In this document: piece after piece, positions 1 to 8,580 of the stretch
Layout: every line of letters starts with the position of its first letter
Numbering within the stretch: the first letter of the stretch is position 1
Source: Planctomyces sp.
GTDB lineage: Bacteria > Planctomycetota > Planctomycetia > Planctomycetales > Planctomycetaceae
Direction of reading: 5' to 3'
Length of the DNA: 64,000 nucleotides
Assembly (NCBI GenBank): GCA_019636235.1
Contig: JAHBXW010000007.1
Coordinates: forward strand, 62,001-126,000
Position numbers and translations under genes: made by a program
The notes under the pieces: generated by a model
What the model was told of the DNA's origin: nothing
What the model saw: the letters and a program-made list of their open reading frames with translations, nothing else
Databases searched by the model: none

Positions 1-214
1 GTTCGGGAGCGACCCTATCCCCGGTCACACTGTACGAACGCACAGGAGGCCCGTGCAAGCGTTCCGACGCCCCGGGGCGGGGATTCCCTTGGCCGGTGTC
101 TGGAGGCCGTCTGAGGCGACGCTGGAGGCCAGAGCGGCAAGTTCTTGCTGGGCATCCGAAGAACTTGATGGCTTGCTGATGCCGATATTGAACGTGCGTT
201 CCCCGGCAATCACG

Positions 215-472
215 GCGACTGTCCAGCATGGACAGTCGCATCTGATCGGCCTGCAACTCACCGTTCAGGCAAATTTGCCTGAACGGGCGAAACATTGGGA
301 AAACTGCGATTTTGTGCCAGTTCCGACTTCTTCCGCTGGTCTGCTCTGGCCTGTTCGATCCGCTTCAGTTCCCGGAACTCCCGGGCCTTCTGCTCGACGG
401 TCCGCGAGGTGTCCAGCGTGGGCACCTGTCGCCGGCGACATGTCGGAATTTTCCGACATGTGATCGGTCACA
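215..472. repeat. Cluster of perfect palindromes in a gene-free stretch (cluster 1)
   Basis: Six inverted repeats lie within 260 bp: 215-239 (10-bp arms, 5-nt loop), 261-286 (26-bp perfect palindrome centred on AAATTT), 407-427 (9-bp arms, one mismatch), 427-440 (TGTCGCCGGCGACA), 438-461 (11-bp arms, 2-nt loop) and 459-472 (TGTGA-TCGG-TCACA). No convincing gene covers 1-558. None is followed by a T-tract, so they are not ordinary terminators. The last motif recurs at 2313 in the same element. Possible roles are protein-binding sites, folded single-stranded DNA or RNA processing sites; I cannot choose between them. Confidence 0.7.
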
Positions 473-558
473 GGTTGCGCCGAACACGCATCCCCCGGGC
501 CACGCCGCAGAAGCCCCGCGGGCCAGCAGGCTCAACCGCGGCGGGCCGCAGGGGGTCG

Positions 559-1695
559 TCAAAGGCCCGTCAACTCGTTCCAGAACCGCCCCAGCCACCC
601 CTGATCCACGGGGAGCCGCCGCGGCTCGTACCGTTCCGGGACGGCGCCGGGAGCCGGCCGAAACTTGGGCTTCGGGACGTTCGTTCGCGACCGAATAATG
701 TCCCCGATCGCCCGGCGGCCTTGCTCGTCCGCAGCCCCCATCGCCTCGATCAGGTCCGCGTCGGAAAAGGCTTCCGCCAGCTTCCGGACAGCATCCGGAT
801 TCAATCCGCTGGACGCGATGCCCGACGCGAAGTTCGCCACGTAGGCTCGACGCTCGGTCGGGTCTTTCGGCAACTGCATGCCCTGATTTTGCTGCCGCTG
901 ACCGGCCAGGATCGACTTGGCCAGTCTGGCTCCGGGACCGCCCATCGCCGCCATCCGCTGCAGCCGGAAGTCCTGCCGCTGCCCCTGTACCGCCGCGTTC
1001 CGTTCCTGCCCCGCGCGATAGCGCTCCATCGCCTGCCCGCTCAGCGGCGTCGGCGTCGGATTGGCCTGCAGCGACGCCTGAATGGCCGCAGTCGGAAACC
1101 GGGGCGGTGCGGGCGGAAGCGGCGCCGGGGCCTGCGCCTGACCCTGCGCCACCAGCGACCGCGCCAGCCTCGTCCCCGGACTATCAAACCCCGACGTGAA
1201 CCGCGAGTCCTGATACCGCGCATCCGTGTGGGCGTTGCGGGCCAGGTAGTGCTGCACGGACGGACGGATGTGCGCCGCCTGTTCAGGCGTCATCGGCAGC
1301 ACCGAGTCCGGACCCCCGATCCGGGGCGTGTACGAATACCCGCCCCTCCCATCCGCCACGCCGCCCAGCACCGGAGTCCCGCCCAACGGCCGATAGTTCA
1401 ACGGTTGCTGCTGCGGAACCTCCGGCGAGTCGTACACGGCCGGATTGGACGCCTGGTATTGGGCTGTTGGAAAGGGACCGGCATAATCCGAGCCCTGCAA
1501 CCCCGCAGGCGGATCGTAGCCCATTTCGCGGTACACGTTCGCGAACCGATTGCGGAATGCGCCGGGCTGGTAAGGCTGCATCGCCAGACGCACGTTCGCG
1601 TACCGATCGCCGGACGCTGGCTGGGACTGGTGGGCGGATGCGGTCGGCTGACGGAGACTCTGAGCCAGGCGGCCCAACGCGGCTTGATCGTACAT
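559..1695 (-). CDS. Phage virion-like glutamine/alanine/proline-rich protein
   Basis: A 378-residue soluble protein with no signal peptide or membrane segment. It is rich in Q, A, P and R and holds two loosely similar segments (SPGTRLARSLVAQGQ near residue 185 and GPGARLAKSILAGQR near 262), suggesting an internal duplication. A helical segment (LNPDAVRKLAEAFSDADLIEAM) and a basic, W-containing C-terminus (GWLGRFWNELTGL) follow. The composition resembles internal or minor virion proteins of tailed phages. I do not recognise a named family, so the phage reading rests on composition and on its place inside the element. The ATG at 1695 is preferred over an upstream in-frame ATG at 1806 because the added residues look like non-coding translation. 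Confidence 0.6.
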   Translation of the reverse strand: MYDQAALGRLAQSLRQPTASAHQSQPASGDRYANVRLAMQPYQPGAFRNRFANVYREMGYDPPAGLQGSDYAGPFPTAQYQASNPAVYDSPEVPQQQPLNYRPLGGTPVLGGVADGRGGYSYTPRIGGPDSVLPMTPEQAAHIRPSVQHYLARNAHTDARYQDSRFTSGFDSPGTRLARSLVAQGQAQAPAPLPPAPPRFPTAAIQASLQANPTPTPLSGQAMERYRAGQERNAAVQGQRQDFRLQRMAAMGGPGARLAKSILAGQRQQNQGMQLPKDPTERRAYVANFASGIASSGLNPDAVRKLAEAFSDADLIEAMGAADEQGRRAIGDIIRSRTNVPKPKFRPAPGAVPERYEPRRLPVDQGWLGRFWNELTGL

Positions 1696-2173
1696 TGCAA
1701 CCCCGAAAAGGCGACCGAGAGAAGCGGCCGGTCGCATGTCCCCGCTGGCCTGAAGACACTGTGAAGCTGATCGGGCAGAGTTGCCCCGCCGCGCGATGCC
1801 AATCACCCCGGTTCCGAGAGATTCTCCGGATTCGGCCCCGGACGGATCTCAGGGAAAAAAGTGCGAGGGGGACGTACCACACTACGACGGCGGGTCTGGG
1901 GGGACGCCCCGGGGCTGGGGCCGGCGAATTGCACCGGACTTGCACCGGGGATCGCACCGCCGGAGTTACTTCGCCACACGAGCCATCGTCGCAACCTGCC
2001 TGTCAGGAATCACTTTGAGGAATATGTCGGCATTCCGTTCGGTTCTGCACCGGACTCGAAAGCCCCGACTGCCGTGCCTCGCCGCCAGCTGACGCGGCGG
2101 GAACGCCGGTGGGGGCCTTGCTGATTCAGCGGAAACCATGTCACCCCCGGCCGCGATCAGTTTCGCCGCAGGG

Positions 2174-2507
2174 TGAGATCGGTCTCAGGTGCGGCGGGAA
2201 GCTCCGGACCGGGCGGCATGTCTTCGCAGTATTGGAAGCTCACGCATCCCGTGGGGCTTCACAGGACGATGCGTCGATGGCTCGCGTGCTGTCGCTCTGC
2301 CGCTCCCTCGCCTGTGATCGGTCACAGGTTGCCTTCCGGGGATTGATAGCTCTCTCGGTGGTTCGCTCGTCTTCCATGTCCATCGCACGGCCCCCGCCGG
2401 CAGGTGTCCACGGTGGACACCTGAGCGAATCCCCCGAAGGCTCTGTCCGTGCCTGTCGTGCGCACAGGCCGGCAGGCTCTTCTCAGGGTGTCGCCGACGA
2501 CACCCTG
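2174..2507. repeat. Cluster of perfect palindromes (cluster 2) in the 1696-2608 gene-free stretch
   Basis: Four inverted repeats: 2174-2187 (TGAGA-TCGG-TCTCA), 2311-2328 (CCTGTGA-TCGG-TCACAGG), 2401-2423 (CAGGTGTCCA-CGG-TGGACACCTG) and 2484-2507 (10-bp arms, 4-nt loop). The second contains TGTGATCGGTCACAGGTTGC, identical over 20 nt to positions 459-478. Two of the four share the TCGG centre. I see no credible gene anywhere in 1696-2608, about 900 bp between two minus-strand genes, so this is probably a regulatory or structural region of the element. Confidence 0.7.
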
Positions 2508-2608
2508 CCTCTCAATTGCCCAGGAGCCGGCCGCGCGGGGCGAGAAGAAATGGCGGCGCCGGCCACAATCGACCAGCGCCGCCCGAACTGCGTGGCGCGG
2601 GAAGTCGT

Positions 2609-3202
2609 TCAGTCAAGCGGCGTCAGTTGCCGCACCGGGACGGCCCACGGGAACGAGCCCCTGCGGCGTTCTCCAGGCACCGCCAGGCCCATCGCCAGCA
2701 CTTGCCGGTTGAATCGTTTGCAGACCTGCATGGCGGGGACGTTGGCCGTCGTCCGCTCCGACGTGCCCGGCGGAAAGTCGATCGCGGATGCCGCCTGCCA
2801 GGCCGGCGAGACGTCAACCCGCAGCACGGCGAACCCCGAATCGAACGTCCTCGCGACCACGTACCAGCGGGCCTTGATCCGCCCGGACAGGACGTTCTCG
2901 TTGAGCGTCACTGCCAGTTGGTTCGCGTGCCGCAGCGGCATCGCGAAGCTGGCGAGTCTCCGCGGGAACGTTGCCGCCGACCGCGGACTCCAGGCGCTTC
3001 GGGGGATGTCGAAGATCAGCACCCGCATTGCCGGCGGGCTCCACTCCTCCCCGGGCGGCAGTCCGGCGGGTCGGATTGCCTCGCCCAGGTGGCCGGCCTC
3101 CATTGCCTCTTGGCGCGCCTGCCAGAGCTGCCATTCCACGTCCTCCCGCGGCTGCGGGACCAACAGGGCCTCCTCACGCTGCACGTCCGTTGTCGTCGCC
3201 AT
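2609..3202 (-). CDS. Hypothetical protein of the integrated element
   Basis: A 197-residue soluble protein, family not recognised. The ATG at 3202 has a GGAG about 12 nt upstream on the minus strand, and the upstream extension to 3361 reads as arginine-rich non-coding sequence, so the shorter start is used. The N-terminus is acidic (EEALLVPQPREDVEWQLW). The middle has alternating hydrophobic residues consistent with beta strands (MRVLIFDIP, RIKARWYVVARTF, GFAVLRVDVSP). It lies 86 bp downstream of the integrase tail in the same orientation and could be co-transcribed with it in the circular form of the element. Confidence 0.55.
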   Translation of the reverse strand: MATTTDVQREEALLVPQPREDVEWQLWQARQEAMEAGHLGEAIRPAGLPPGEEWSPPAMRVLIFDIPRSAWSPRSAATFPRRLASFAMPLRHANQLAVTLNENVLSGRIKARWYVVARTFDSGFAVLRVDVSPAWQAASAIDFPPGTSERTTANVPAMQVCKRFNRQVLAMGLAVPGERRRGSFPWAVPVRQLTPLD

Positions 3203-3288
3203 TTGTGGCTTTCTCCATGCGTCGTCCGGGGAAGACGGCCCCCGAACAGGATGAGAGGATCGCGCCGGCTCGCGAGAGAATCGCAAGC

Positions 3289-3512
3289 TCAGTCGACGCC
3301 CAGCGCGGCCCGCACTTCGACGTCGATGGCCGCCCGGGCGGACTCCGGAAGTTCCCCCCACCGCTCGACGATCAGTGCCAGGCGTGGATCAGCGTGTGCT
3401 GCTGCCAGGGCGGCAGTCCGTTCAACGATTGCACCGGATTCCGCACCGCGGGATTCCGGAATGCCGTCGAAACGTTGAGATTTCTGAGGTTCTTCGAATC
3501 CTGTCCCCGCCA
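3289..3512 (-). pseudogene. Integrase C-terminal tail, severed at the attachment site
   Basis: The minus-strand frame enters from the tRNA fragment as VAGTGFEE, the antisense translation of a tRNA T-arm and acceptor, and continues for about 65 codons. The end is a helical tail: AALAAAHADPRLALIVERW, then GELPESARAAIDVEVRAALGVD, then stop. There is no plausible start codon inside; reading further upstream leaves the element and enters chromosomal DNA. I infer that it is the 3' part of a tyrosine recombinase gene whose reading frame crosses attP, with the catalytic part now at the other end of the element. Alternative: a small remnant ORF unrelated to integrase. Confidence 0.5.
3493..3512 (+). 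other. attR-like tRNA 3'-end fragment
   Basis: TTCGAATCCTGTCCCCGCCA has the layout of a tRNA 3' end: T-loop TTCGAAT, T-stem 3' strand CCTGT, acceptor strand CCCCGCC and discriminator A. The matching T-stem 5' strand (ACAGG) and the rest of the cloverleaf are absent to the left; GAGGTTC is found instead. It is therefore a duplicated 3' tail rather than a gene, as left by integrases that recombine at tRNA 3' ends. The tRNA identity cannot be told from the fragment; its acceptor should begin GGCGGGG. Confidence 0.7.
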
Positions 3513-3518
3513 CTGAAG

Positions 3519-3547
3519 AGGCCCAGCGGAATTCGCTGGGCCTTTTT
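3519..3547 (+). terminator. Rho-independent terminator, probably of the original tRNA gene
   Basis: A perfect 10-bp stem, AGGCCCAGCG / CGCTGGGCCT, with a 5-nt loop is followed on the plus strand by TTTTT. It starts 7 nt after the tRNA fragment on the same strand, as expected if it terminates the tRNA that served as attB. No plus-strand protein gene ends here. Confidence 0.75.
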
Positions 3548-3686
3548 GTTTGCGCCGACCGCAACCTGGCGTCGCGTTCCGGGCCCGCGAGCGAAGGCGG
3601 TTTTCCGCAACTGCTTGCGACAGCGTTCCGGGTCATCGAAAATCGGCAGTCCAGAGTTCGGCTCAACTCGGAGTAGACTCGCCGCC

Positions 3687-4247
3687 ATGGGACTCTTGAC
3701 CTTCAGCATCAACGTTACCCTCGACGGTTGCGTCGACCACCGGGAGGGGATCGCCGACGACGAGACACACGCGTTCTTCACACGCCTCATGGACGAGGGA
3801 GGGGCGATGCTGTGGGGTCGGGTCACCTACGAGATGATGGAAAGTTACTGGCCGGCGGTCGCCCGCGGCGAGGTGGAGGCGCCGCCGGCGATGCGCGAGT
3901 GGGCAGTCAAACTGGAGGCCAAGCCCAAGTACGTCGTGTCGTCGACGCGAACGAACTTCCCGTGGACCAACAGCCACCACATCGTCGGCGACTTGCGCAC
4001 GGGCGTGCAGACGCTCAAGGATGCGACCCCTGCCGGCGTGCTCGTCGGCAGCGGCAAGCTCGCGACCGAACTGGACCGGCTGGATCTGATCGACGAGTAC
4101 AAGTTCCTCGTCCACCCCAGAATCGTCGGACACGGCCCTGCGTTGTATCAGAGCGGGCTGCCCGTCACGCGACAGCTCGAGCTGGTCTCGGCGACGCCGT
4201 TCCGCAATGGCGCGGTCGCCATGCACTACCGGCGCCCGCGCGGCTGA
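3687..4247 (+). CDS. Dihydrofolate reductase-like (RibD C-terminal domain) protein
   Basis: A 186-residue single-domain protein of the RibD_C/DHFR-like superfamily, which uses NADPH to reduce pterin- or pyrimidine-like substrates; the substrate of stand-alone members is usually unknown. Seen: N-terminal beta strand SINVTLDG (residues 7-14), the loop GRVTYE (about 44-49) and LVGSGKLATELDRLDLIDEY with LVHPRIVGHGPALY, typical of the C-terminal half. The ATG at 3687 begins directly at the fold; the upstream in-frame extension crosses the attachment site and is not coding. It is the first chromosomal gene beyond the integrated element and has no operon partner. Confidence 0.85.
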   Translation: MGLLTFSINVTLDGCVDHREGIADDETHAFFTRLMDEGGAMLWGRVTYEMMESYWPAVARGEVEAPPAMREWAVKLEAKPKYVVSSTRTNFPWTNSHHIVGDLRTGVQTLKDATPAGVLVGSGKLATELDRLDLIDEYKFLVHPRIVGHGPALYQSGLPVTRQLELVSATPFRNGAVAMHYRRPRG

Positions 4248-4352
4248 CAACCGGTCGCAATCGACGGCCGGCCGCGCGGCCCGCGGTGGAACTCGACCCG
4301 GATTCGGGAGAGGGTGCGCATCACGTCGCGCGAAGCTGGCCGTATGGACGAA

Positions 4353-4844
4353 CTACGGCGAACGCAATGACGACTCCCAGCTCAGCGCGTCGCCTTCCGG
4401 AAGGTTCTCGACCCCCAGTCGTCGCAGCATGAACAGCAACTGCGCTCGATGATGCATGCCGTGAGTGGCGAGATGGACGATGACGCCGCCCAGCGACTTC
4501 GCCCGGGGCGGGTCGTCAAGCGTGTCCAGAAAGGTTTCGTCGAGCCGGTGCTGGTCCACGATGTCCCGGGCGAGCTGGAACAACTCCGACGAGGCCGTGG
4601 CGTGGCGTTCTCGCAGCATGGCGAGCGACGGGTTCGACGCCGGGCGGGGCCGGACTGGCTGGCTCCGCATCAAGTCGGTCCAGCACTCGACATTCCAGAG
4701 GATGTGCTCAAAGGTGCGCCTGACGGTGCGGTGGCCGATGTCGAACTCCTGATCGAACTGGTCATCGCCCAGCGAGGCTGCCAGATCGAGCAACCGGCCG
4801 GTCGTCCAGGAGTCATGCCCCAACAGGCGATCGAGCAGGTCCAT
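4353..4844 (-). CDS. DinB-like four-helix protein
   Basis: A 163-residue all-helical protein of the DinB/YfiT-like superfamily, a four-helix bundle with a three-histidine metal site. Candidate ligands are His47 (FEHILW), His128 and His132 (HLATHGMHHRAQ). Characterised relatives include thiol-S-transferases such as bacillithiol and mycothiol transferases; the thiol used here is unknown. The ATG at 4844 has GAGGA 5 nt upstream; longer starts at 4901 and 5015 add arginine-rich sequence and are less likely. It is convergent with the RibD-like gene. Confidence 0.8.
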   Translation of the reverse strand: MDLLDRLLGHDSWTTGRLLDLAASLGDDQFDQEFDIGHRTVRRTFEHILWNVECWTDLMRSQPVRPRPASNPSLAMLRERHATASSELFQLARDIVDQHRLDETFLDTLDDPPRAKSLGGVIVHLATHGMHHRAQLLFMLRRLGVENLPEGDALSWESSLRSP

Positions 4845-5079
4845 TCCGGTCCTCTGAAATGCCGGTTGCGTCGGGTCGACGTGCTTGTCGCCGATCAGCA
4901 TACGGCGCAGCACAGAATTCTTCCGTCGATGGCACACGGCAATCCTCCGGGTTCCCTCGGCCGATCGACCACTCGAAGTTCGTCGACATCGTCTCAGCGC
5001 CGCCCCAGCCGACAATCAGGCAGGCCGCGGACGAGAGACGCCGCCGCGGGCGACTTCGGAGTCGGAACCGACCAATGGT

Positions 5080-6603
5080 TCACTCCCCCAGTTTCTTCAG
5101 CGGAGACTCCGCCGGGCCGGCGATCACCTCCCCCCGGGGATTGAACCGCGAGCCGTGGCAGGGGCAGTCCCAGGTCGACTCAGCGTCGTTCCATCGGACG
5201 ACGCAACCCATGTGCGTGCAGATCGCCGAGCAGATCGAGACGTTCCCCTGCTCATCGCGATACACGGCGCAGCGCTGGCCGTCGATCCGCGCGATCCGCC
5301 CCGATCCCGCCGGAACCTCGTCCGCCGTGTCGACGTCGCTGGGCGACAGCAGACCCTTCAACAGGTGCGCCGGAAAATCGACGTTCTCCTTCACATACTC
5401 CCAGGTCCCGCCCCGGACCTTCGTCCGCCCCAGGCTGAACAGGTCGCGCCAGGGGCTCTCCCGCCCCAGCGCCCAGTCGCTGGCCATAATGCCGGCGATC
5501 GTCCCGAACGTCAGCCCGTTGCCGGCGAATCCCGTCGCCGCGAACTGTCCCTCCGCCGCCTCGCCGATGAACGGCAGTCCGTCGTTCGTCTCGATGACCT
5601 GGCCGGACCAGCGGTGCTCAATCGCCGCCTCGGGCGCAAGGGCCGCCAGCCGCGCTTCCAGCCGCGCGTAGCACTCGCGGGTCCGGTCCTCCTGCCCCGT
5701 CTTGTGGTCCTCGCCCCCCAGCACCAGCAGTTCCCCCTCCTCATCGCGGTGGACGCGGAGGTAGTTGTACGGATCCGCCGTGTCCCAGAACGCGGCTTCC
5801 GGAAATGTGCCGGACGGAGCCCGCGCGCTGATCGCGTATGAGGAGTATGCGTACAGCTTCGTCTGCAGAAACGTGCTGCTGACCAACCCGGCCTTGCCCA
5901 TCAGCGGCACGTGCGTGGCTACGATCACGCGGTCGCAGGTCAGCGTCTGTCCGTTCGCTTCGACCGCCAGCGGCGACCCATGCACGTCGACGGCTTCCGT
6001 CTGCTCGAACACATCGCTGCCCCCGCCGGCCACCACGCGGGCCAGACCCGCCGCATACCGGATCGGATGGATCAGCGCCTGATTTGCGAACCGGATCCCC
6101 GGCCGATGAACGACCGGGGCGTCCCGCACGAACGTGGCGTCGAAGCCCAGCTCGCGGGCCAGCTCCGCCTCCTGCTCGAAGTCCGATTGCTCATCCGCTT
6201 CGGCGTCGAGCGGCGCCGTCAGGAACCCCGGGACGATCCGAAAGCCGCACTCGATCGATTCCTGCTGGGCGATCCGTTCGATCAGGCTGATGGCGACAGC
6301 GCCCGCCTGCCAGGCCAGCCTTGCGGAGTCCTTGCCGAACGTCCGGACCAGTTCTTTGAGCCGCGTGTCGGTGACGATCGTCAGATGCGCCGTCGTATGA
6401 CCGGTCTCGCCGCCGCCGATCCGCCCCTTCTCCAGGACGGCGACCCGCTGACCCGCCCGCTTCAGCAGCCAGGCGGCCGTCAGTCCGGTGATGCCGCCGC
6501 CGATGATCACGGCGTCATACGCGCCGGAACGAGACAGAGACGGATATTCGGGCCGCTCGACGTCCAGCCAGACCGGACGCGTATCGATCGATGAAGTCTG
6601 CAT
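5080..6603 (-). CDS. FAD-dependent oxidoreductase with C-terminal Rieske [2Fe-2S] domain
   Basis: A 507-residue fusion. The N-terminal half is a DAO-type flavoprotein with the dinucleotide-binding motif [16 protein letters not shown] (about 31-46) and an [19 protein letters not shown] FAD segment. The C-terminal 50 residues form a Rieske site: C462-T-H464 and C480-P-C-H483, flanked by Cys467 and Cys482, as in Rieske domains with a disulfide. Such fusions move electrons between a flavin-bound substrate and an iron-sulfur acceptor; the substrate is not known. The start at 6603 is preceded by GAGG; the in-frame ATG at 6660 is less likely. No signal peptide, so presumably cytoplasmic. Confidence 0.88.
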   Translation of the reverse strand: MQTSSIDTRPVWLDVERPEYPSLSRSGAYDAVIIGGGITGLTAAWLLKRAGQRVAVLEKGRIGGGETGHTTAHLTIVTDTRLKELVRTFGKDSARLAWQAGAVAISLIERIAQQESIECGFRIVPGFLTAPLDAEADEQSDFEQEAELARELGFDATFVRDAPVVHRPGIRFANQALIHPIRYAAGLARVVAGGGSDVFEQTEAVDVHGSPLAVEANGQTLTCDRVIVATHVPLMGKAGLVSSTFLQTKLYAYSSYAISARAPSGTFPEAAFWDTADPYNYLRVHRDEEGELLVLGGEDHKTGQEDRTRECYARLEARLAALAPEAAIEHRWSGQVIETNDGLPFIGEAAEGQFAATGFAGNGLTFGTIAGIMASDWALGRESPWRDLFSLGRTKVRGGTWEYVKENVDFPAHLLKGLLSPSDVDTADEVPAGSGRIARIDGQRCAVYRDEQGNVSICSAICTHMGCVVRWNDAESTWDCPCHGSRFNPRGEVIAGPAESPLKKLGE

Positions 6604-6705
6604 GACGCCGCCTCGCGAAGGGCCGAGGACCCGCGGTTCGCGAAAGGCTGCAAAGGCCATACCGCCGCCCGGCCCGGCGGGCGACCGTTCGTCGCAGTCC
6701 GCCGG

Positions 6706-8190
6706 TCAGCCCGTCAAACCGCGGAAAGCCCCGTACGCCGTATTCCAGGCGTCGCGGTTCATTGGCGAATACGTCCGCAATTCGCTGGACTCCTTCACGA
6801 TCGTCCGAATGTCGCGCAGCGTGCCGACGTCGCCCGACGCCCGGGCCTGCAAGAGCACGTTGCCCAGCGCCGTCGCCTCCGTCGGACCCGTGATGACCGG
6901 AATCCCGCAGGCGTCCGCCGTGAACTGGTTCAGCAACTCGTTCTTCGAGCCGCCGCCCACGACGTGCAGCACCTCCACCTTCTCGCCCGTCAGCGATTCG
7001 ATCCCTTCCAGCACCTGCCGGTACTTGAGCGCCAGGCTTTCCAGCGCGCAGCGGATGAGGCTCCCCTCGTCGTCCGGGAAGGGCTGCCGCGTGCGCCTGC
7101 AGAAATCCTGAATCGCGACCGCCATGTCCTCCGGGCTGAGGAACAGCGGATCGTTGGGATCCACAAGAGATTGGAACGGCGTGGCCTGGGCGGCCATGTG
7201 CGTCAACGCCGCGTAATCCAGCGTCTTGCCCCGGCGCTCGAACGAACGGCGGCATTCCTGGACCAGCCACAGCCCCATGACGTTCTTGAGCAGCCGGTAC
7301 GTGCCGTCGACGCCCCCCTCATTGGTGACGTTCAGCGCCAGGGCCTGGTCGCTGAGGATGGCCTGATCGACCTCCACGCCGATCAGCGACCATGTGCCCG
7401 AGCTGATGTAGGCCCAGTTGGGACGGCCGGTGTTCTCGGTCGGCACGGCGGCGACGGCGGCGCCGGTGTCATGCGTGGCGGGGGCGATGACGCCGACCCG
7501 CGGCAGGCCCGTGCGCTGCGCCACTTCGTCGCGGAGGTCGCCCAGCCGCGTGCCGGGCGTGACGACCTGCGGGAAGATCGACTGCGGCAGGTCGAACCGG
7601 CTCAACAGGTCGAACGCCCAGTCCCGCTCTGTGGGATGAAAGAACTGCGTCGTCGTCGCGTTGGTGAACTCCACGACCTTGCTGCCGCACAACAGCCAGT
7701 GGAAGAAGTCCGGCATCATCAGGAACTTGTCGGCCATCGCCAGCAGGTCCGGATCCTGGAGCTGCATGGCGATCAACTGGTACAGCGTGTTGATCTCCAT
7801 GAACTGCAGGCCGGTGTCGCGGAAGATGTCCCGCTGCGGCACGCGGGTGAAGGCGTGCTTCATGACGCCCTGGGTGCGGGGGTCGCGGTAGTTGTAGGGC
7901 TGGCCGAGGATCTCGTCCCGGCGGCTGAGGAGGACGTAATCGACGCCCCAGGTGTCGACGCCGATGGAGGCGGCGTCGCGGCCATAGCTGTGCGCGGATT
8001 TGGCGAGGCCGTCGAGAATGTCGCTCCACAGACGGAGGACGTCCCAGCGGCGAGTCCCGGCGACGGGGACGGCGCCGTTGCCGAAGCGGTGCACTTCATC
8101 GAGCCGGACGTGCCGTCCGTCAAACAGTCCGGCGATGACGCGGCCGCTTTCCGCGCCAAGGTCCACCGCCAGATACACCCGTTCCGCCAT
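6706..8190 (-). CDS. rhaB: L-rhamnulokinase
   Basis: A 494-residue FGGY-family sugar kinase that phosphorylates L-rhamnulose to L-rhamnulose 1-phosphate. It follows the E. coli RhaB pattern closely: [11 protein letters not shown] at the N-terminus, [62 protein letters not shown] and [20 protein letters not shown]. The ATG at 8190 has GGGAG 9 nt upstream; ATGs at 8220 and 8223 lack a ribosome binding site. No rhaA, rhaD or transporter lies next to it, so the pathway is scattered or encoded elsewhere. Rhamnose and fucose catabolism is common in planctomycetes. Confidence 0.93.
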   Translation of the reverse strand: MAERVYLAVDLGAESGRVIAGLFDGRHVRLDEVHRFGNGAVPVAGTRRWDVLRLWSDILDGLAKSAHSYGRDAASIGVDTWGVDYVLLSRRDEILGQPYNYRDPRTQGVMKHAFTRVPQRDIFRDTGLQFMEINTLYQLIAMQLQDPDLLAMADKFLMMPDFFHWLLCGSKVVEFTNATTTQFFHPTERDWAFDLLSRFDLPQSIFPQVVTPGTRLGDLRDEVAQRTGLPRVGVIAPATHDTGAAVAAVPTENTGRPNWAYISSGTWSLIGVEVDQAILSDQALALNVTNEGGVDGTYRLLKNVMGLWLVQECRRSFERRGKTLDYAALTHMAAQATPFQSLVDPNDPLFLSPEDMAVAIQDFCRRTRQPFPDDEGSLIRCALESLALKYRQVLEGIESLTGEKVEVLHVVGGGSKNELLNQFTADACGIPVITGPTEATALGNVLLQARASGDVGTLRDIRTIVKESSELRTYSPMNRDAWNTAYGAFRGLTG

Positions 8191-8453
8191 CGGAATCGTC
8201 TCCCGGTCCTCGAAGTCCATCATGAAGGGCGAATGATACCGCCCGGAGGGTAAGGCGTCAGTTGACGCGCGGACCCGCCGCCGAGGGACGTCGGCTGTGC
8301 GACACGAACTCACGCAGGTCTGGCGTCGCAGGCCGCATCGGTCGTTCAACCACGCCGATGCGCCGTCCTCCCGGACGTGCCGCAACATCGCCGCGCCGCT
8401 CTGCCGGCAGACGGCCAGGAGGGCATTGACGAGCGAATGGCCCTTTCTTGAAA

Positions 8454-8516
8454 CACAGAAACACCGAGGCACAGAGTGCACGGAGAAGGTCTCTCGGCGA
8501 CCTCCGTGTCTCTGTG
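8454..8516. repeat. Intergenic imperfect inverted repeat of the CACAGAG type
   Basis: The 390-bp space between rhaB and ppk holds an imperfect hairpin whose arms are CACAGAAACACCGAGG (8454-8469) and CCTCCGTGTCTCTGTG (8501-8516). Reiterated CACAGAG-like words of this kind recur between genes in many bacterial genomes. I see no gene in 8191-8580; the possible ORFs across it are arginine-rich and lack family resemblance. Confidence 0.5.
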
Positions 8517-8580
8517 ATTTCCCCGTTGTTCAGATTCGAAGACGCCGCCGGGGCCTGGCCCTGCCTGCGACGGCTGACCG

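Larger units (their letters stand above)
1..3512. mobile_element. Right-hand end of an integrated (prophage/ICE-like) element
   Basis: The stretch left of 3512 is interpreted as the end of an element integrated at a tRNA gene. A tRNA 3'-end fragment (3493-3512) sits at its right boundary and is followed by a rho-independent terminator. Three minus-strand coding segments lie inside: a virion-protein-like gene, an unknown gene and an integrase C-terminal tail. Two clusters of palindromes fill the gene-poor parts. The intact tRNA, the other attachment site and the main integrase body would be beyond position 1. Seen directly: the tRNA fragment, the ORFs and the palindromes. Inferred: integration and polarity. 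Confidence 0.6.

Noticed and set aside
459-472. TGTGA...TCACA as a CRP/FNR-type binding site
   Set aside because: The spacer is 4 bp rather than the 6 bp (CRP) expected, and it sits in a cluster of unrelated palindromes within a mobile element.
295-1764. Plus-strand open frame of about 490 codons opposite the virion-like gene
   Set aside because: Extremely Arg-rich with no domain; the minus strand gives a normal composition and a coherent protein.
3289-3666. A complete 125-residue protein starting at 3666
   Set aside because: Its first 50 residues translate chromosomal sequence across the terminator and tRNA fragment; only the part left of 3512 is protein-like.
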